This document shows, one piece after another, positions 1 through 6,417 of a stretch of 6,417 nt of DNA (the first letter of the stretch is position 1; every line of letters begins with the position of its first letter). Source of the stretch: Bacteroidales bacterium H10 (GTDB lineage: Bacteria; Bacteroidota; Bacteroidia; Bacteroidales; Muribaculaceae); the NCBI GenBank assembly GCA_001701295.1, contig DAAV01000016.1, positions 1 to 6,417 of the forward strand, read 5' to 3'. The notes beneath the pieces are model-generated. The model did no database searches. It was not told where the DNA came from and was given only the letters and a program-made list of their open reading frames with translations. The position numbers were made by a program, and so were the translations under genes.

Positions 1-1
1 C

Positions 2-844
2 GAGGCGGCTACTCACATGCAGGGATATGAGGATTTCAATGGAAAAATTTTCTTTAATAAGGTCCTTTCTGAATATTACCGGCTTGTAGGCGACTATAAG
101 GCTGCTGCGGCTTATGATCTTCGATCTCTCGTCTTGCGGGATTCTCTTTACAGTGCAAGAAATATGACCGCAATTTCCGATCTCGAACAGGATATGATAA
201 CTTCCCGCTATAACACAGAACTGAAAGAAGCGGAACTTCAGCAGCAAATCTTGCGTGAAAAGAACGCACGTCAGCGTTCCCTGATTCTTGTCATCTCCTT
301 ATCCTCAGCTGTGATAATCACTCTTCTTCTTTTTCTTATATACAAAAGACGCAAACTTACTGAATGCCGCTACGATCTTTTCCTCAAGAACGTTGACCTT
401 CCGCAGAAGGAGGAATCCATAGGGAATTCCGCATCAGATGTTCCTCCCGAAGAATCTGAAAACGATTCCCGGTGTCTTGCTGAAACTTTCGACAAAGTCA
501 AGGATTTTCTTTCTCATCGTCCTGAAGTATTCGATCCCGCATTCTCGATCGATACGATGTCGGAACTTTCCGGAATTCCGATAAGAATCATTTCGCGGGC
601 CATAAACCGATATGCCGGTAAAAACTTCAGTCTCTTTGTCGGGGACTATCGCATTCGCGAGGCATGCCGCATACTCATAGAGGCCGATCCTGACGGGCGC
701 CCCACCATTGAGGCCGTCGCCGAAAAGGTAGGCTATCGTTCCCGCTCACACTTCTCACGGACCTTCAAGGCCGTCACCGGACTGACCACAACCGAATTCA
801 TACGCCAGTCCCAGACCCGGAGCAGCGTCTCTCCGAGACGGTGA
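2..844 (+). CDS. Membrane-anchored TPR / AraC-family HTH transcriptional regulator (5' end outside window)
   Basis: The reading frame is open to the left edge (residues EAATH precede the first visible Met), so the start lies outside and the ATG at 17 is internal. Residues are numbered from that Met. Residues 12-43 look like a last TPR helix pair (YYRLVGDYKAAAAYDL), followed by a charged coiled coil at about 50-87. A strong transmembrane segment lies at about 88-108, with YKRRK after it, which by the positive-inside rule places the C-terminus in the cytoplasm. A polar linker (130-152) leads to an AraC-type DNA-binding domain at about 158-265. Its second HTH is well conserved (IEAVAEKVGYRSRSHFSRTFK, then VTGLTTTEF). 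Known for this architecture: one-component envelope regulators common in Bacteroidota, with the TPR part in the periplasm. Inferred: it may control the secreted-protein pair 260 bases downstream on the same strand. The HTH end is more GC-rich than the N-terminal part. The ligand is unknown. Confidence 0.88.
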   Translation, partial: EAATHMQGYEDFNGKIFFNKVLSEYYRLVGDYKAAAAYDLRSLVLRDSLYSARNMTAISDLEQDMITSRYNTELKEAELQQQILREKNARQRSLILVISLSSAVIITLLLFLIYKRRKLTECRYDLFLKNVDLPQKEESIGNSASDVPPEESENDSRCLAETFDKVKDFLSHRPEVFDPAFSIDTMSELSGIPIRIISRAINRYAGKNFSLFVGDYRIREACRILIEADPDGRPTIEAVAEKVGYRSRSHFSRTFKAVTGLTTTEFIRQSQTRSSVSPRR

Positions 845-924
845 ACCGCCATGACCCACACAACCCTCGTCGTAACGTGCGATTTCAACACACAGTGCGC
901 TTTTTCACGACAAAATCGGTAGTT

Positions 925-959
925 TTTGTGTCATATCGCGATATGAAACATAATATTTG
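925..959 (+). promoter_or_regulatory. Candidate Bacteroidota-type promoter for the secreted-protein operon
   Basis: Bacteroidota housekeeping promoters have a -33 TTTG and a -7 TAnnTTTG about 19-21 bases apart. Here TTTG at 925-928 and AATATTTG at 952-959 come close. The -7 box has one mismatch in its TA, and the 23-base spacer is slightly long. The palindrome at 931-946 would sit between the two boxes, a natural operator position. No better match was seen between 845 and 1104. The call is weak; transcription start mapping would settle it. Confidence 0.25.
931..946. promoter_or_regulatory. Perfect 16-bp palindrome, candidate operator
   Basis: TCATATCGCGATATGA equals its own reverse complement. 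With one mismatched pair (930/947) the symmetry extends to 927-950, from TGTG on the left to AACA on the right. It lies in the intergenic region between the AraC-type regulator and the secreted-protein operon. The half-site CATATCG recurs once more as a direct copy at 984-990. With no loop it is a better candidate for a dimeric protein site than for an RNA hairpin. Which protein binds is unknown. AraC proteins usually prefer direct repeats, so a different dimeric regulator is possible. Confidence 0.5.
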
Positions 960-983
960 CCATAAAAATTTGATTTAACCTTA

Positions 984-990
984 CATATCG
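984..990 (+). repeat. Third copy of the CATATCG half-site
   Basis: CATATCG at 984-990 repeats the left arm of the palindrome (932-938). The two are 52 bp apart start to start, close to five turns of B-DNA, so both would face the same side of the helix. The core TATCGATA (986-993) is itself an 8-bp palindrome. A single 7-mer match can arise by chance, so this is suggestive only. Confidence 0.3.
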
Positions 991-1008
991 ATAACTTCGC
1001 AACATCGA

Positions 1009-1083
1009 AGGGCATCCAGCCCTCCAGCCACGCCATTTGTTTTGGAGATGCCGGAAGGCGTGACTGAGACATAACAAGCATCT
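1009..1083 (+). promoter_or_regulatory. Structured leader with competing stem-loops upstream of the secreted-protein operon
   Basis: Several complementary segments overlap. CAGCCACGCC (1025-1034) pairs with GGCGTGACTG (1057-1066), 9 of 10 bases. GGCATC (1011-1016) pairs with GATGCC (1047-1052), extended by TCCA (1023-1026) with TGGA (1043-1046). AGATGC (1046-1051) also pairs with GCATCT (1078-1083), just before the start region. AGGGC (1009-1013) pairs with GCCCT (1019-1023). These cannot all form together, so the leader may switch between folds or form a pseudoknot. No riboswitch class is recognised. It matters only if transcription starts upstream of 1009. Confidence 0.3.
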
Positions 1084-1104
1084 GCAATGAAACACCAAGA
1101 CAAC

Positions 1105-3282
1105 ATGAAGCAGAAATTTTACTTATCAGCCTCGCTGCTCCTCTTCGGAGCTGCCATGTCAATCCAGGCCGTAACGCCATCCGCAGTTTTTCCTATGTAT
1201 TCTTCTCCGGAAATGCAGCCTAAAATATGTGGAAGCGACAAAAGACCTTCGAAATCAAGGTCGGATGCGGAAGATATTGATATCCGCGTCAAAGTTGACT
1301 ACAACCGTGACAAATATTCATCCATGCAGGTTCTTTGCATTAATGACGATTGGTCTTTCATTATCGATGAAGTGGATCTTGAAAGCGACGGTTATATGCA
1401 TTTCTCCGACACGCCCGGCATTTACGACTTCATTGCCATTCTGTCACATACTGATCATGACGGTTACACTTTTGTTATAAAAGAGAATTATGAAGTCTCC
1501 GATAATTCTCCTATTGTACTTGATGCCTACTCCGCAAAAAACCATATACAGTTCAAAGCCGTCACTTCGACCGGCAAGGATATGATAGGAGAATTGCTGG
1601 AAAACGGAGAGATCAGGGAAGAGGGTAATACTTATGTCGGATTCAGTTTTACCGAAATATATCATGAACGTCATGGTCAGATAATATCATATCCCTCTTT
1701 TCTGGCAAGGATCCTTGATGGTGAAAAGGAGACTTACGGACCGTCGGAAGGCGATATTTACATCAATGATCTCTCAGATGATACTGAATTCTCTGCCGTG
1801 CAGGTTCGTATAGGCAGGACGGCGGAAGGAATGGAATTTGTAAGTCTTGAGGCGGATGGCATGAAAAGTCAGACTGTTACAAATGATAAAAATGATTTTT
1901 TATGTCTGACGGCCAACTTCGCGCCTCACCGTCTTGGCAACACTCATATTGCATCCAATCCCGAAATACGTGCCACGGAGACATTCGGATATGTACCGGT
2001 ATGGAAAGGCGAGATATTCAGTCATACGATCTTTCAGCCGGGATATGAAGTGGATCTTCCTAATCTTGACAAAATATATGTCTGCGCGCCACCGTCCGCC
2101 GGAGAAAATTCCCGGTTTGAAATGCTCCCTATTTTCGGAACCGACGATCAGTCCGGACAGACTGATTTTATAGGAATGGGATTCGGCACACTGATGCCTC
2201 TCTTCCGAATTACTCCTGAAAATAAATTTCAGTTTGTCGACAACGCCGCTGTCAATGGCCTTTTCCGCGATGACTGGACTCATGCGGAGGAAGATCCTGT
2301 CACGACTGTCAAAGCCTTTAATGACTATTTGTCATATACCATCGATAACGGACAGTCTTTTACATGGGGTAATTCCGTACCCATATGCATTGCTTCGATC
2401 GGATATGTAAGAAATTCCGACTCGCAGCTGAGATTTTCTTTTATCGGCCGTCATGGAGAAAACAGAAATATCGACAACCGCAACATGAATTTTGAGATGA
2501 AAGCCGATGGCGAGACAATCTCCACAAGACCATACTGGACTGCCGATGACTTTATGAGGTGGCGTCTGAGAGACGGAGAGTTCAACTCTACAAAAGCTGA
2601 ATACCGTATAACTATCGAAAACAACAATGTTCTCGTCGATGACATGCAAGGCTATAACAAGACAACCATATATTACGATACCAACATGCCGTCGGCCAAC
2701 CCACCCGCGCTGCGGTCTCTTCAGTTCCGTGACTCCGAAGGCAAGATCACCGATCGTTTCAGTTCTCTGGACGAAGGCGTGGTAGAGTTCTATGCCGGTG
2801 ACTTCGAATATGCCGAGTCCGACCGGTCCTACATGTGGTTTTTCAATTATGGCGTTTTGAGTGATGTGCAGGTGGAATATGCTCCTCACGGCAGCGGAGA
2901 ATGGCGCATACTGGATGTCGAGGAAATTCCGGAGATGCTGGAACCTGTAGCCTACGGCGCGTTCTATCGCGGATCGCTTGCCGGAGTCTCCGCCGAATCT
3001 GAATCGGGATGGTATGATCTGCGGATCAAACTTGTCGATGACTCAGACAACTACCAGATTCAGGAAATCGCACCCGCTTTCTGCAAAATGACACCCGATT
3101 CTGTCAACTCTCTTCCCGCAGGTTTCTCTGGCTTGGATGTCGAAGTCTATAATACCGCAGGCATACTTGTCTATAAAGGCGACTATGACAATTGTATGGA
3201 CGCGCGGCTACCGCAAGGTGTATATATCGTAAAGGCGATTTCCTCCAACTCTGTTCCAACCCGAAAACTGATAATAAAATGA
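1105..3282 (+). CDS. Secreted T9SS cargo protein of unknown family, first of a tandem paralog pair
   Basis: 725 residues from the ATG at 1105. This start puts a clean Sec signal peptide first (MKQKF, then a hydrophobic LSASLLLFGAAMSI core, cleavage near IQA/V at 22). An in-frame ATG at 1087 would add six polar residues and is also possible. I do not recognise the family. An N-terminal region (about 58-160) contains GIYDFIAIL and is matched in the downstream paralog. A middle region (about 180-440) is more diverged. The C-terminal half carries GRHGE (448-452), NVLVD (508-512), VEYAPHGS (590-597), GWYDLRI (635-641) and APAF (656-659), all shared with the paralog. The end (about 677-725) looks like a T9SS type A sorting domain (VYNTAGILVY, then LPQGVYIVKA and basic RKLIIK). 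T9SS cargo are normally surface-attached or released after CTD cleavage. No catalytic motif is evident; a mostly beta adhesin, binding protein or inactive enzyme is possible. Its stop overlaps the next start, so the two are co-translated. Confidence 0.85.
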   Translation: MKQKFYLSASLLLFGAAMSIQAVTPSAVFPMYSSPEMQPKICGSDKRPSKSRSDAEDIDIRVKVDYNRDKYSSMQVLCINDDWSFIIDEVDLESDGYMHFSDTPGIYDFIAILSHTDHDGYTFVIKENYEVSDNSPIVLDAYSAKNHIQFKAVTSTGKDMIGELLENGEIREEGNTYVGFSFTEIYHERHGQIISYPSFLARILDGEKETYGPSEGDIYINDLSDDTEFSAVQVRIGRTAEGMEFVSLEADGMKSQTVTNDKNDFLCLTANFAPHRLGNTHIASNPEIRATETFGYVPVWKGEIFSHTIFQPGYEVDLPNLDKIYVCAPPSAGENSRFEMLPIFGTDDQSGQTDFIGMGFGTLMPLFRITPENKFQFVDNAAVNGLFRDDWTHAEEDPVTTVKAFNDYLSYTIDNGQSFTWGNSVPICIASIGYVRNSDSQLRFSFIGRHGENRNIDNRNMNFEMKADGETISTRPYWTADDFMRWRLRDGEFNSTKAEYRITIENNNVLVDDMQGYNKTTIYYDTNMPSANPPALRSLQFRDSEGKITDRFSSLDEGVVEFYAGDFEYAESDRSYMWFFNYGVLSDVQVEYAPHGSGEWRILDVEEIPEMLEPVAYGAFYRGSLAGVSAESESGWYDLRIKLVDDSDNYQIQEIAPAFCKMTPDSVNSLPAGFSGLDVEVYNTAGILVYKGDYDNCMDARLPQGVYIVKAISSNSVPTRKLIIK

Positions 3283-5309
3283 AAAAACTGACTATTCTGG
3301 CGGCCTCTGCCATTCTCGTGGGCGCCGGTGCTTATGCATCCGGCAGCACACTTGAATTAAAGACCTTATACAAGGCTCCTCCGGCTCTGATTTCGGAATC
3401 AGAAGAAGATCTCAATAAGGTGATTCTTGATGTGGATTACGATTTATCCATACAACAGACATTGTCGGGATTGTTTGCATTCGAATCCTCAGGAACGGAC
3501 ACGAGTCCCTACTATGGTCTTTCCGAGGAAGAAGACAGTCATGTCTACGAATTCAATATGCCGGACGGCACATATGACTTTTTCCTCTGTATTACATTGG
3601 GAAATTTCGAAGGTGTCGCGATTTTGACTCTCGACGATGTAAAAGTCGATAAAGACATGAATCTCGAACTCAAGGCCTCTTCTGCGACTCGTCGCACAGA
3701 CATCGCACATATAGCACCGGACGGAAGTCCTCTTGAATTCAAATTCAATTCTACTGTCGGAACCGTACCCTGCGCTCAGTATATGCATAGTTTCACTCAT
3801 GGCGATACTCTTGTGATGATGTTGGGACTGACCACTGACGGTTCTACCTTGAACTATATTCTTTGCAACAATCCTGACTCAAGATTTATCTCGACAAGAC
3901 TTGATGTGATGCATTCTCCTTTCGGCTTTCTGAGTATGATAATACCGGTGGATTTCAATAAACCGGTATGTGGCACTGACGCCTCCGGCTGGATATCTGC
4001 AGCCGAATCATTCGCGAAAACACCCGCCAATGCCAAGGTTGAGGAATTCCATACCGCTCAGGGTGAAGCCGATTATTATTATTCCTGGTCTTCCTGTCTG
4101 GCGCTTGTCGACGGCAACATATATGCTACTGCCGGATTGGGAATGTACGATGCCGACTGCCCCACCGATAAGGTTGCCCTTTGGCGTCCTGCCGGATATG
4201 ACGGCCGGTATGAGATGCTTCCTGTACCTGTCGGGTGTGCCGTACGGGGATGGGACAGCTCTGTGGCAGGTTTGCCCCTGAGATTGGAAGCAGACGGTGT
4301 CAGACAGGTGGGACTCAACATGCTTCCTTTTCGCTCCGTCTATCTGTCTGACGGTTCTTCGTCGGTGATCGGTCCGGAAAATCCTGATTTTTCAGATCCT
4401 GTTCCTGAAACTCCTCTCGGAAACTGTGCCCCTATGCTTATAATTATCCCGGAAGAGGAATATTTCGAGTTCACATACACGGGCCGTCACGGCGAATCCA
4501 TGTCCCAGAGCAGCGATTATTATTCCATTCCGAGCATCGAATACTGGGAAAACATTTTCGACAAGTCTCTGTGTGACCTGAAATTCTATCGCGACGGCAC
4601 ACTCCTCTGCAACAGGCGCTATGAATTTCCCTACGACACCGAGTGGGGCGCAGGAGGGGAATATAGGCTTGAGATCTCGACCGACAATGTACTTGTGGAC
4701 GAGAATGTTCCTGGATTCTGCAAGGCTGTCCATACATTCGATTCCTCGCGCGATACGTGGATACCTCCAACTCTGACTTCATTGCGTATCATTGACGGGG
4801 AAGGTGTGACAAACGACCGTCCTGCCACAGCCGAAGGTTCTGAAGTGATGTTTACTGCCGGGCGGTTCTCCTATTGCGACAATTACGCACTTAAGGTAGT
4901 CTACGCTGATTTCGAGGAAGTGGAATGCACGGGGGTGGAATATGCTCCCCGCGGTTCGGACGCGTTCGAGACTCTTGACTTTAAAGAGATAGGCGAACCG
5001 GTTCTTCCCGGATACGGCAATAAATTCTCCGCGGATCTTGGAGGAGTCACCCGTCTTTCACCGGACGGATGGTTCGATCTGCGCATATCTGTCCGCGATT
5101 CTTATGGCGCGACTCAGACACAGACTTTGTCTCCGGCTTTCTATATAAAGGAACTGGCGGGAATAAGCGACATAGCCGCCGAAGGATCTGTTGTTTCCGA
5201 AGATGCCGTGATATTCACGACCCACGGCTGTCGCGTGACATCTCCACACTCTCCCGGCATATACATAATCCGTGACGCTTCGGGCAAAACCCGCAAACTA
5301 CGTCTATGA
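3279..5309 (+). CDS. Secreted T9SS cargo protein of unknown family, second tandem paralog
   Basis: 676 residues. The start is the ATG at 3279, overlapping the previous TGA as ATGA. It begins directly with a signal peptide (MKKLTILAASAILVGAGAYA, cleavage after about 20). An upstream in-frame ATG at 3192 lies inside the previous gene and would bury the signal peptide, so it is rejected. The protein parallels its neighbour in order: GTYDFFLCI (97-105), GRHGE (402-406), NVLVD (470-474), VEYAPRGS (553-560), GWFDLRI (597-603), SPAF (618-621). It ends in a short T9SS type A-like tail (about 645-676: THGCRV, SPGIYIIRD, basic RKLRL), the compact form rather than the longer one of the first paralog. 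Fourteen cysteines (104, 165, 196, 231, 273, 294, 320, 383, 432, 444, 481, 533, 550, 651), more than its sister, allow disulfides. Function is not recognised; the role is probably at the cell surface, acting with or beside the first paralog. Confidence 0.85.
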   Translation: MKKLTILAASAILVGAGAYASGSTLELKTLYKAPPALISESEEDLNKVILDVDYDLSIQQTLSGLFAFESSGTDTSPYYGLSEEEDSHVYEFNMPDGTYDFFLCITLGNFEGVAILTLDDVKVDKDMNLELKASSATRRTDIAHIAPDGSPLEFKFNSTVGTVPCAQYMHSFTHGDTLVMMLGLTTDGSTLNYILCNNPDSRFISTRLDVMHSPFGFLSMIIPVDFNKPVCGTDASGWISAAESFAKTPANAKVEEFHTAQGEADYYYSWSSCLALVDGNIYATAGLGMYDADCPTDKVALWRPAGYDGRYEMLPVPVGCAVRGWDSSVAGLPLRLEADGVRQVGLNMLPFRSVYLSDGSSSVIGPENPDFSDPVPETPLGNCAPMLIIIPEEEYFEFTYTGRHGESMSQSSDYYSIPSIEYWENIFDKSLCDLKFYRDGTLLCNRRYEFPYDTEWGAGGEYRLEISTDNVLVDENVPGFCKAVHTFDSSRDTWIPPTLTSLRIIDGEGVTNDRPATAEGSEVMFTAGRFSYCDNYALKVVYADFEEVECTGVEYAPRGSDAFETLDFKEIGEPVLPGYGNKFSADLGGVTRLSPDGWFDLRISVRDSYGATQTQTLSPAFYIKELAGISDIAAEGSVVSEDAVIFTTHGCRVTSPHSPGIYIIRDASGKTRKLRL

Positions 5310-5317
5310 TAATGAAA

Positions 5318-5358
5318 GTTTCCCTCCGGCGGCCCGTACGAGCCATCCGGAGGGAAAC
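5318..5358. terminator. Convergent (bidirectional) transcription terminator hairpin
   Basis: GTTTCCCTCCGG (5318-5329) and CCGGAGGGAAAC (5347-5358) form a perfect 12-bp stem, with an inner GGC/GCC (5331-5333 with 5342-5344) shortening the loop. It starts 8 bases after the stop of the + strand operon and lies 27 bases beyond the stop of the - strand gene, exactly where a shared terminator should be. On the - strand the stem is followed by TTTCATT, a modest U-rich tail; on the + strand no U-run follows. A second small stem, ACCC/GGGT (5367-5378), lies next to it. Confidence 0.7.
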
Positions 5359-5385
5359 CCATCAACACCCTATCGGGTATTCATA

Positions 5386-6417
5386 TTATTTCACTACGAC
5401 TTTCTTGCCGTTGTGGATATACACTCCCGCCGTCGTCGGACGCTTCACGCGGATACCCTGCAGCGTGTACCACACGTCTGTCATATCCGACATCTCCTCG
5501 TCGGTGAGAATGCCCACACCGGTCTCGACGTTGTCGGCACCAGTAGGATTCTCATGCATCTCCACGGCCTGCGGAGCGGCAACTATCTCCACGGGCATAC
5601 TCTGTATCGTCATGCCCGGCTTGTCCTTAAGACCGAAATCATTCTGGTCATCAAGCATCACGCGGAAATTTGTCGTGCCTTCGGCGGCGGTCCACTCTCC
5701 TGTCGTCGATACGGAACCTCCGCACGTGGTGAGTATCATTGACTCGCCGGGCGCAAGACCGGTCTTGTGGTCGTCGCTCCAGTATTTCGGATCGTATGAT
5801 GGCAGAGTCTCAAGAAGCATGCCATGCTTGCGGTCGGGCGTGCGCTCCGTTCCGTTGTTGTAGATCTCGGCCGAGAAAACAACCTTGTCTCCGGGGCGGA
5901 TACCCTCGCCGGCGCGGCCGGGCTTGCTCCAGAATATACGGCGGATCACCAGCGACATGCCGTTCACCTGATCCTCGCTGAATCCGGTCACATATTCCGT
6001 AGCTGGCTCGATGAATGCGACATCTCCCTTGGCGTTGAATGTGCGCTCGCGTGAATTGTTGTCCGTGCTCAGCTCGCCTGCCACATTTCTGATCACGGCT
6101 TTCACGGTGTGCGCGCCGGCCGTCGCGGTGTAATTGCCGCTGATTTTCACTGCTACCTCTCCGTTGGACTCGATTCCCTCTGTCCAGTCGGCATATCCTT
6201 TCTGCTGGCCGTCGATATAGTAAGTCACGCGGAAGGTCTTTTCCGACGGGAAGGCTACAGTGGAGTTGTTCTTGACAACCACCTCGAAGTTGCCTATCTC
6301 CTGTCCGGCCTCGATCTCCTTGTGTCCGGGGGTCCAGTTCACGGCGGAGGCCACGAGATCGAATCCTGTCACGGGATCTTCCGTGCTGCCCCCTTCCTCA
6401 TCCTCGTAGTCATGATG
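5386..6417 (-). CDS. Secreted T9SS cargo protein with two Ig-like (CARDB-type) modules, C-terminal part
   Basis: The frame stays open to the right edge. Codons before the first possible start (a GTG at 6372) read HHDYEDEEGGSTEDP, so that GTG is not the real start and the N-terminus is missing. 343 residues are visible, numbered from the edge. After the acidic linker (1-15) comes a first beta-sandwich module (about 19-128) with CARDB-like features: DLVASAVNWTP, IEAGQEI, FEVVVKNNST, and a TDNNSRERTF ending. A second, similar module (about 130-280) has IRPGDKVVFSAEIYNNGT and LAPGESMIL. The end (about 313-343) is a compact T9SS type A-like tail (WYTLQGIRV, TAGVYIHNGKKVVVK). Such modules in Bacteroidota often follow a catalytic or binding domain in secreted hydrolases, but none is visible, so activity cannot be named. 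It converges on the paralog operon, shares its terminator region and has clearly higher GC. Confidence 0.82.
   Translation of the reverse strand, partial: HHDYEDEEGGSTEDPVTGFDLVASAVNWTPGHKEIEAGQEIGNFEVVVKNNSTVAFPSEKTFRVTYYIDGQQKGYADWTEGIESNGEVAVKISGNYTATAGAHTVKAVIRNVAGELSTDNNSRERTFNAKGDVAFIEPATEYVTGFSEDQVNGMSLVIRRIFWSKPGRAGEGIRPGDKVVFSAEIYNNGTERTPDRKHGMLLETLPSYDPKYWSDDHKTGLAPGESMILTTCGGSVSTTGEWTAAEGTTNFRVMLDDQNDFGLKDKPGMTIQSMPVEIVAAPQAVEMHENPTGADNVETGVGILTDEEMSDMTDVWYTLQGIRVKRPTTAGVYIHNGKKVVVK

Noticed and set aside
826..840. Tight hairpin CGTCTC-TCC-GAGACG at the end of the AraC-type gene, as a possible terminator
   Set aside because: It ends before the stop codon and has no T-run after it. 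It may be a chance structure in the GC-rich 3' end, so termination of the regulator gene remains unassigned.
845..1104. Invertible promoter (phase variation) controlling the surface-protein operon
   Set aside because: Surface-protein loci in Bacteroidales often have these, so I looked for inverted repeats flanking a promoter. The palindrome has no spacer, and the 1025-1066 repeat encloses only 22 bases with no promoter match.
905..1180. A 91-codon - strand reading frame across the intergenic region
   Set aside because: It overlaps the signal peptide region of the secreted protein in antisense, has no recognisable domain, and is low-complexity and basic. The sequence is better explained as regulatory DNA and leader.
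2332..2889. A 185-codon - strand reading frame inside the first secreted protein
   Set aside because: It is fully antisense to a well-supported gene with a signal peptide and T9SS tail, and shows no motif of its own.
1105..5309. Subtilisin-like peptidase identity for the paralog pair
   Set aside because: The C-terminal GW-DLRI and PAF motifs loosely recalled modules attached to secreted peptidases in this group, but no Asp/His/Ser catalytic motifs are visible in either protein.
5306..5863. A 185-codon + strand reading frame (and overlapping ones to 6054) opposite the third secreted protein
   Set aside because: It runs through the terminator stem and is antisense to a clear CARDB/T9SS protein. 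The composition is that of a GC-rich shadow frame.
6370..6372. GTG as the start codon of the - strand gene
   Set aside because: The frame continues upstream without a stop to the window edge with an acidic linker sequence, and no signal peptide follows the GTG. The gene is truncated by the window.

Overview
The window suggests a gut-type member of the Bacteroidota, most likely order Bacteroidales and possibly family Muribaculaceae. This rests on protein architecture, not on any search. All three downstream proteins end in type IX secretion (T9SS) type A-like C-terminal signals. The regulator has the TPR / coiled-coil / transmembrane / AraC-HTH layout typical of this phylum. The start regions lack Shine-Dalgarno boxes and are A-rich.

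Layout, left to right. (1) Bases 2-844, + strand: the 3' part of a membrane-anchored AraC-family regulator, cut by the left edge. (2) Bases 845-1104: a non-coding region of about 260 bases with a perfect 16-bp palindrome, a third copy of its half-site 52 bp further on, a weak candidate promoter, and a GC-rich leader with competing RNA pairings just upstream of the next gene. (3) Bases 1105-3282 and 3279-5309, + strand: two large secreted proteins of no family I can name. They are diverged tandem paralogs joined by an ATGA stop/start overlap, so they almost certainly form one translationally coupled operon. (4) Bases 5318-5358: a perfect 12-bp inverted repeat, probably the shared terminator of two convergent transcription units. 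(5) Bases 5386-6417, - strand: the C-terminal part of a third secreted protein, with two Ig-like (CARDB-type) modules and a T9SS tail, cut by the right edge.

How they may work together (inference): the regulator would sense an envelope or periplasmic signal through its N-terminal part and control transcription through its cytoplasmic HTH. The palindromic region in front of the paralog pair is the obvious place for it, or another factor, to act. The pair would be exported by Sec, carried over the outer membrane by the T9SS, and attached to the surface or released. The convergent third gene is probably a separate unit; it is visibly more GC-rich than the paralog pair.

I see no RNA genes, CRISPR arrays, insertion sequences, phage genes or defence genes. 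The most noteworthy content is the coupled pair of unrecognised T9SS cargo proteins and the structured region in front of it.
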